Below are positions 63,080 to 64,000 of a stretch of DNA of 64,000 nt, one piece after another. Under the pieces are notes generated by a model, which saw nothing but the letters and a program-made list of their open reading frames with translations, was not told where the DNA came from and ran no database searches. Made by a program: the position numbers and the translations under genes. Numbering within the stretch: position 1 is the stretch's first letter; each line of letters opens with the position of its first letter. This DNA is from Chitinophaga pinensis (GTDB lineage: Bacteria; Bacteroidota; Bacteroidia; NS11-12g; UBA955): contig CAMDUE010000015.1 of assembly GCA_945877575.1 (NCBI GenBank), positions 1 to 64,000 on the forward strand, given 5' to 3'.

Positions 63080-64000
63080 ATGGTAAAAGATTTAGAAAAA
63101 ACACTTTGGGCTACGGCGGATAAACTCCGCAACAACATGGATGCGGCGGAATACAAACACATCGTTTTAGGATTGATATTCTTGAAGTACATTTCCGATA
63201 GTTTCAAAGAACTTCATACCAAATTAAGTCAAGATGAATATTCCGATGCAGAAGATAAAGATGAATACTTGGCGGAGAATGTGTTTTATGTCCCTCCAAC
63301 AGCAAGATGGGAATATCTTCAAAACGAAAGAGCCAAACTACCAACCATTGGTAAAGATTTGGACGATGCGATGGATGCCATTGAAAAGGATAACCCCAAT
63401 CTAAAAGGTGTTCTTCCTAAAGATTATGCAAGACCTGCATTAGATAAAAAACGATTGGGTGAACTTATTGACCTTATTGGTAATATTGGATTCAATGAGC
63501 CAGGTCAAAACAGTAAGGATTTATTGGGTAGAGTGTATGAATATTTTTTAGGGATGTTTGCCGATGCCGAAGGAAAAAGAGGTGGACAATTTTATACTCC
63601 TGAAAGTATTGTAAAACTCTTGGTGGAAATGTTAGAACCTTACAACGGTAGAATTTACGATGGATGTTGCGGTTCGGGAGGGATGTTTGTTCAAAGTGAG
63701 AAATTCTTGGAAGTACATGGTGGTAAAATAGGGGACATCGCTGTTTATGGACAAGAAAGTAATCCAACAACCTATAAACTCGCCAAGATGAACCTTGCTA
63801 TTAGAGGAATTGATGCGAAGATAGAATTGGGAGATACCTTCCACTCTGACCGACACAAAGACCTTCAGGTGGATTATGCGATTATGAATCCACCCTTTAA
63901 TATTTCAGATTACGGGGCTGAGTCATTACAGGATTCACACCTTTGGAAATATGGTGTTCCTCCGTCAGGAAATGCGAACTACGCTTGGCTTCAGTTGGTG
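63080..64000 (+). CDS. hsdM: type I restriction-modification methyltransferase HsdM (3' end outside window)
   Basis: The visible 307 codons from the ATG at 63080 run off the right edge in frame. Residues 1-150 form the HsdM N-terminal helical domain ([38 protein letters not shown]). Then comes [27 protein letters not shown]-binding motif I in [11 protein letters not shown], and the N6-adenine catalytic motif NPPFN. It methylates adenine in a bipartite target chosen by HsdS. The hsdS and hsdR genes should follow outside the window. Confidence 0.95.
   Translation, partial: MVKDLEKTLWATADKLRNNMDAAEYKHIVLGLIFLKYISDSFKELHTKLSQDEYSDAEDKDEYLAENVFYVPPTARWEYLQNERAKLPTIGKDLDDAMDAIEKDNPNLKGVLPKDYARPALDKKRLGELIDLIGNIGFNEPGQNSKDLLGRVYEYFLGMFADAEGKRGGQFYTPESIVKLLVEMLEPYNGRIYDGCCGSGGMFVQSEKFLEVHGGKIGDIAVYGQESNPTTYKLAKMNLAIRGIDAKIELGDTFHSDRHKDLQVDYAIMNPPFNISDYGAESLQDSHLWKYGVPPSGNANYAWLQLV

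Overview
The window is chromosomal DNA of a member of the Bacteroidota, most likely a Flavobacteriales-like or related aerobic lineage. The evidence is a type IX secretion component (PorW/SprE), type A and type B T9SS sorting domains, a DUF5723 protein, the Bacteroidota form of arginine decarboxylase, a split transketolase, an atp operon lacking beta and epsilon genes, and many Bacteroidota -7 promoter boxes (TAnnTTTG). Genus cannot be told from the sequence.

Positions 1 to about 57,320 look like core genome. Region by region: a vWA protein (cut by the window edge), transketolase C-subunit, mfd and a metallo-hydrolase (1-6.5 kb); envelope and secreted proteins around a Crp/Fnr regulator with an operator-like palindrome (6.5-15.2 kb); methyltransferase, a cyclophilin-FKBP fusion, YjbR, MORN-repeat, uridine kinase, ferredoxin and NlpC/P60 genes (15.2-20.4 kb); an unknown exported protein, a sodium symporter, arginine decarboxylase, malate dehydrogenase and an EamA transporter (20.4-27.7 kb); a heptamer repeat array; a GlmU-like protein, L31, PBP1A and PorW (27.9-34.3 kb); an M23-like stub, bactofilin and atpZ-atpB-E-F-H-A-G with a strong hairpin after atpE (34.4-40.8 kb); an RSH (p)ppGpp enzyme and an M20 peptidase; a second, larger heptamer array; a CoA-transferase subunit, a seven-haem cytochrome and a T9SS cargo protein (45.2-49.7 kb); a PASTA protein, a tandem D-Ala-D-Ala ligase, pdxA, an alpha/beta hydrolase and a beta-CASP nuclease (49.8-57.3 kb).

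From about 57.3 kb to the right edge the content becomes accessory: a three-gene HipBST-type toxin-antitoxin locus, a fossil parDE pair, an MNT nucleotidyltransferase followed by a truncated HEPN partner, an attC-like element, two copies of a tRNA-Met(CAU) 3'-end attachment module 1,494 bp apart, an integron-like cassette carrying a lipoprotein between them, a DUF2971-like gene, an XRE regulator and the start of a type I restriction-modification locus (hsdM runs off the end). No integrase is in the window.

A recurring architectural theme is that perfect or near-perfect -7 boxes lie only 3-10 nt before the start codon of many genes, implying leaderless or nearly leaderless mRNAs. At several junctions the TAA stop of the upstream gene is itself the first three bases of the box.
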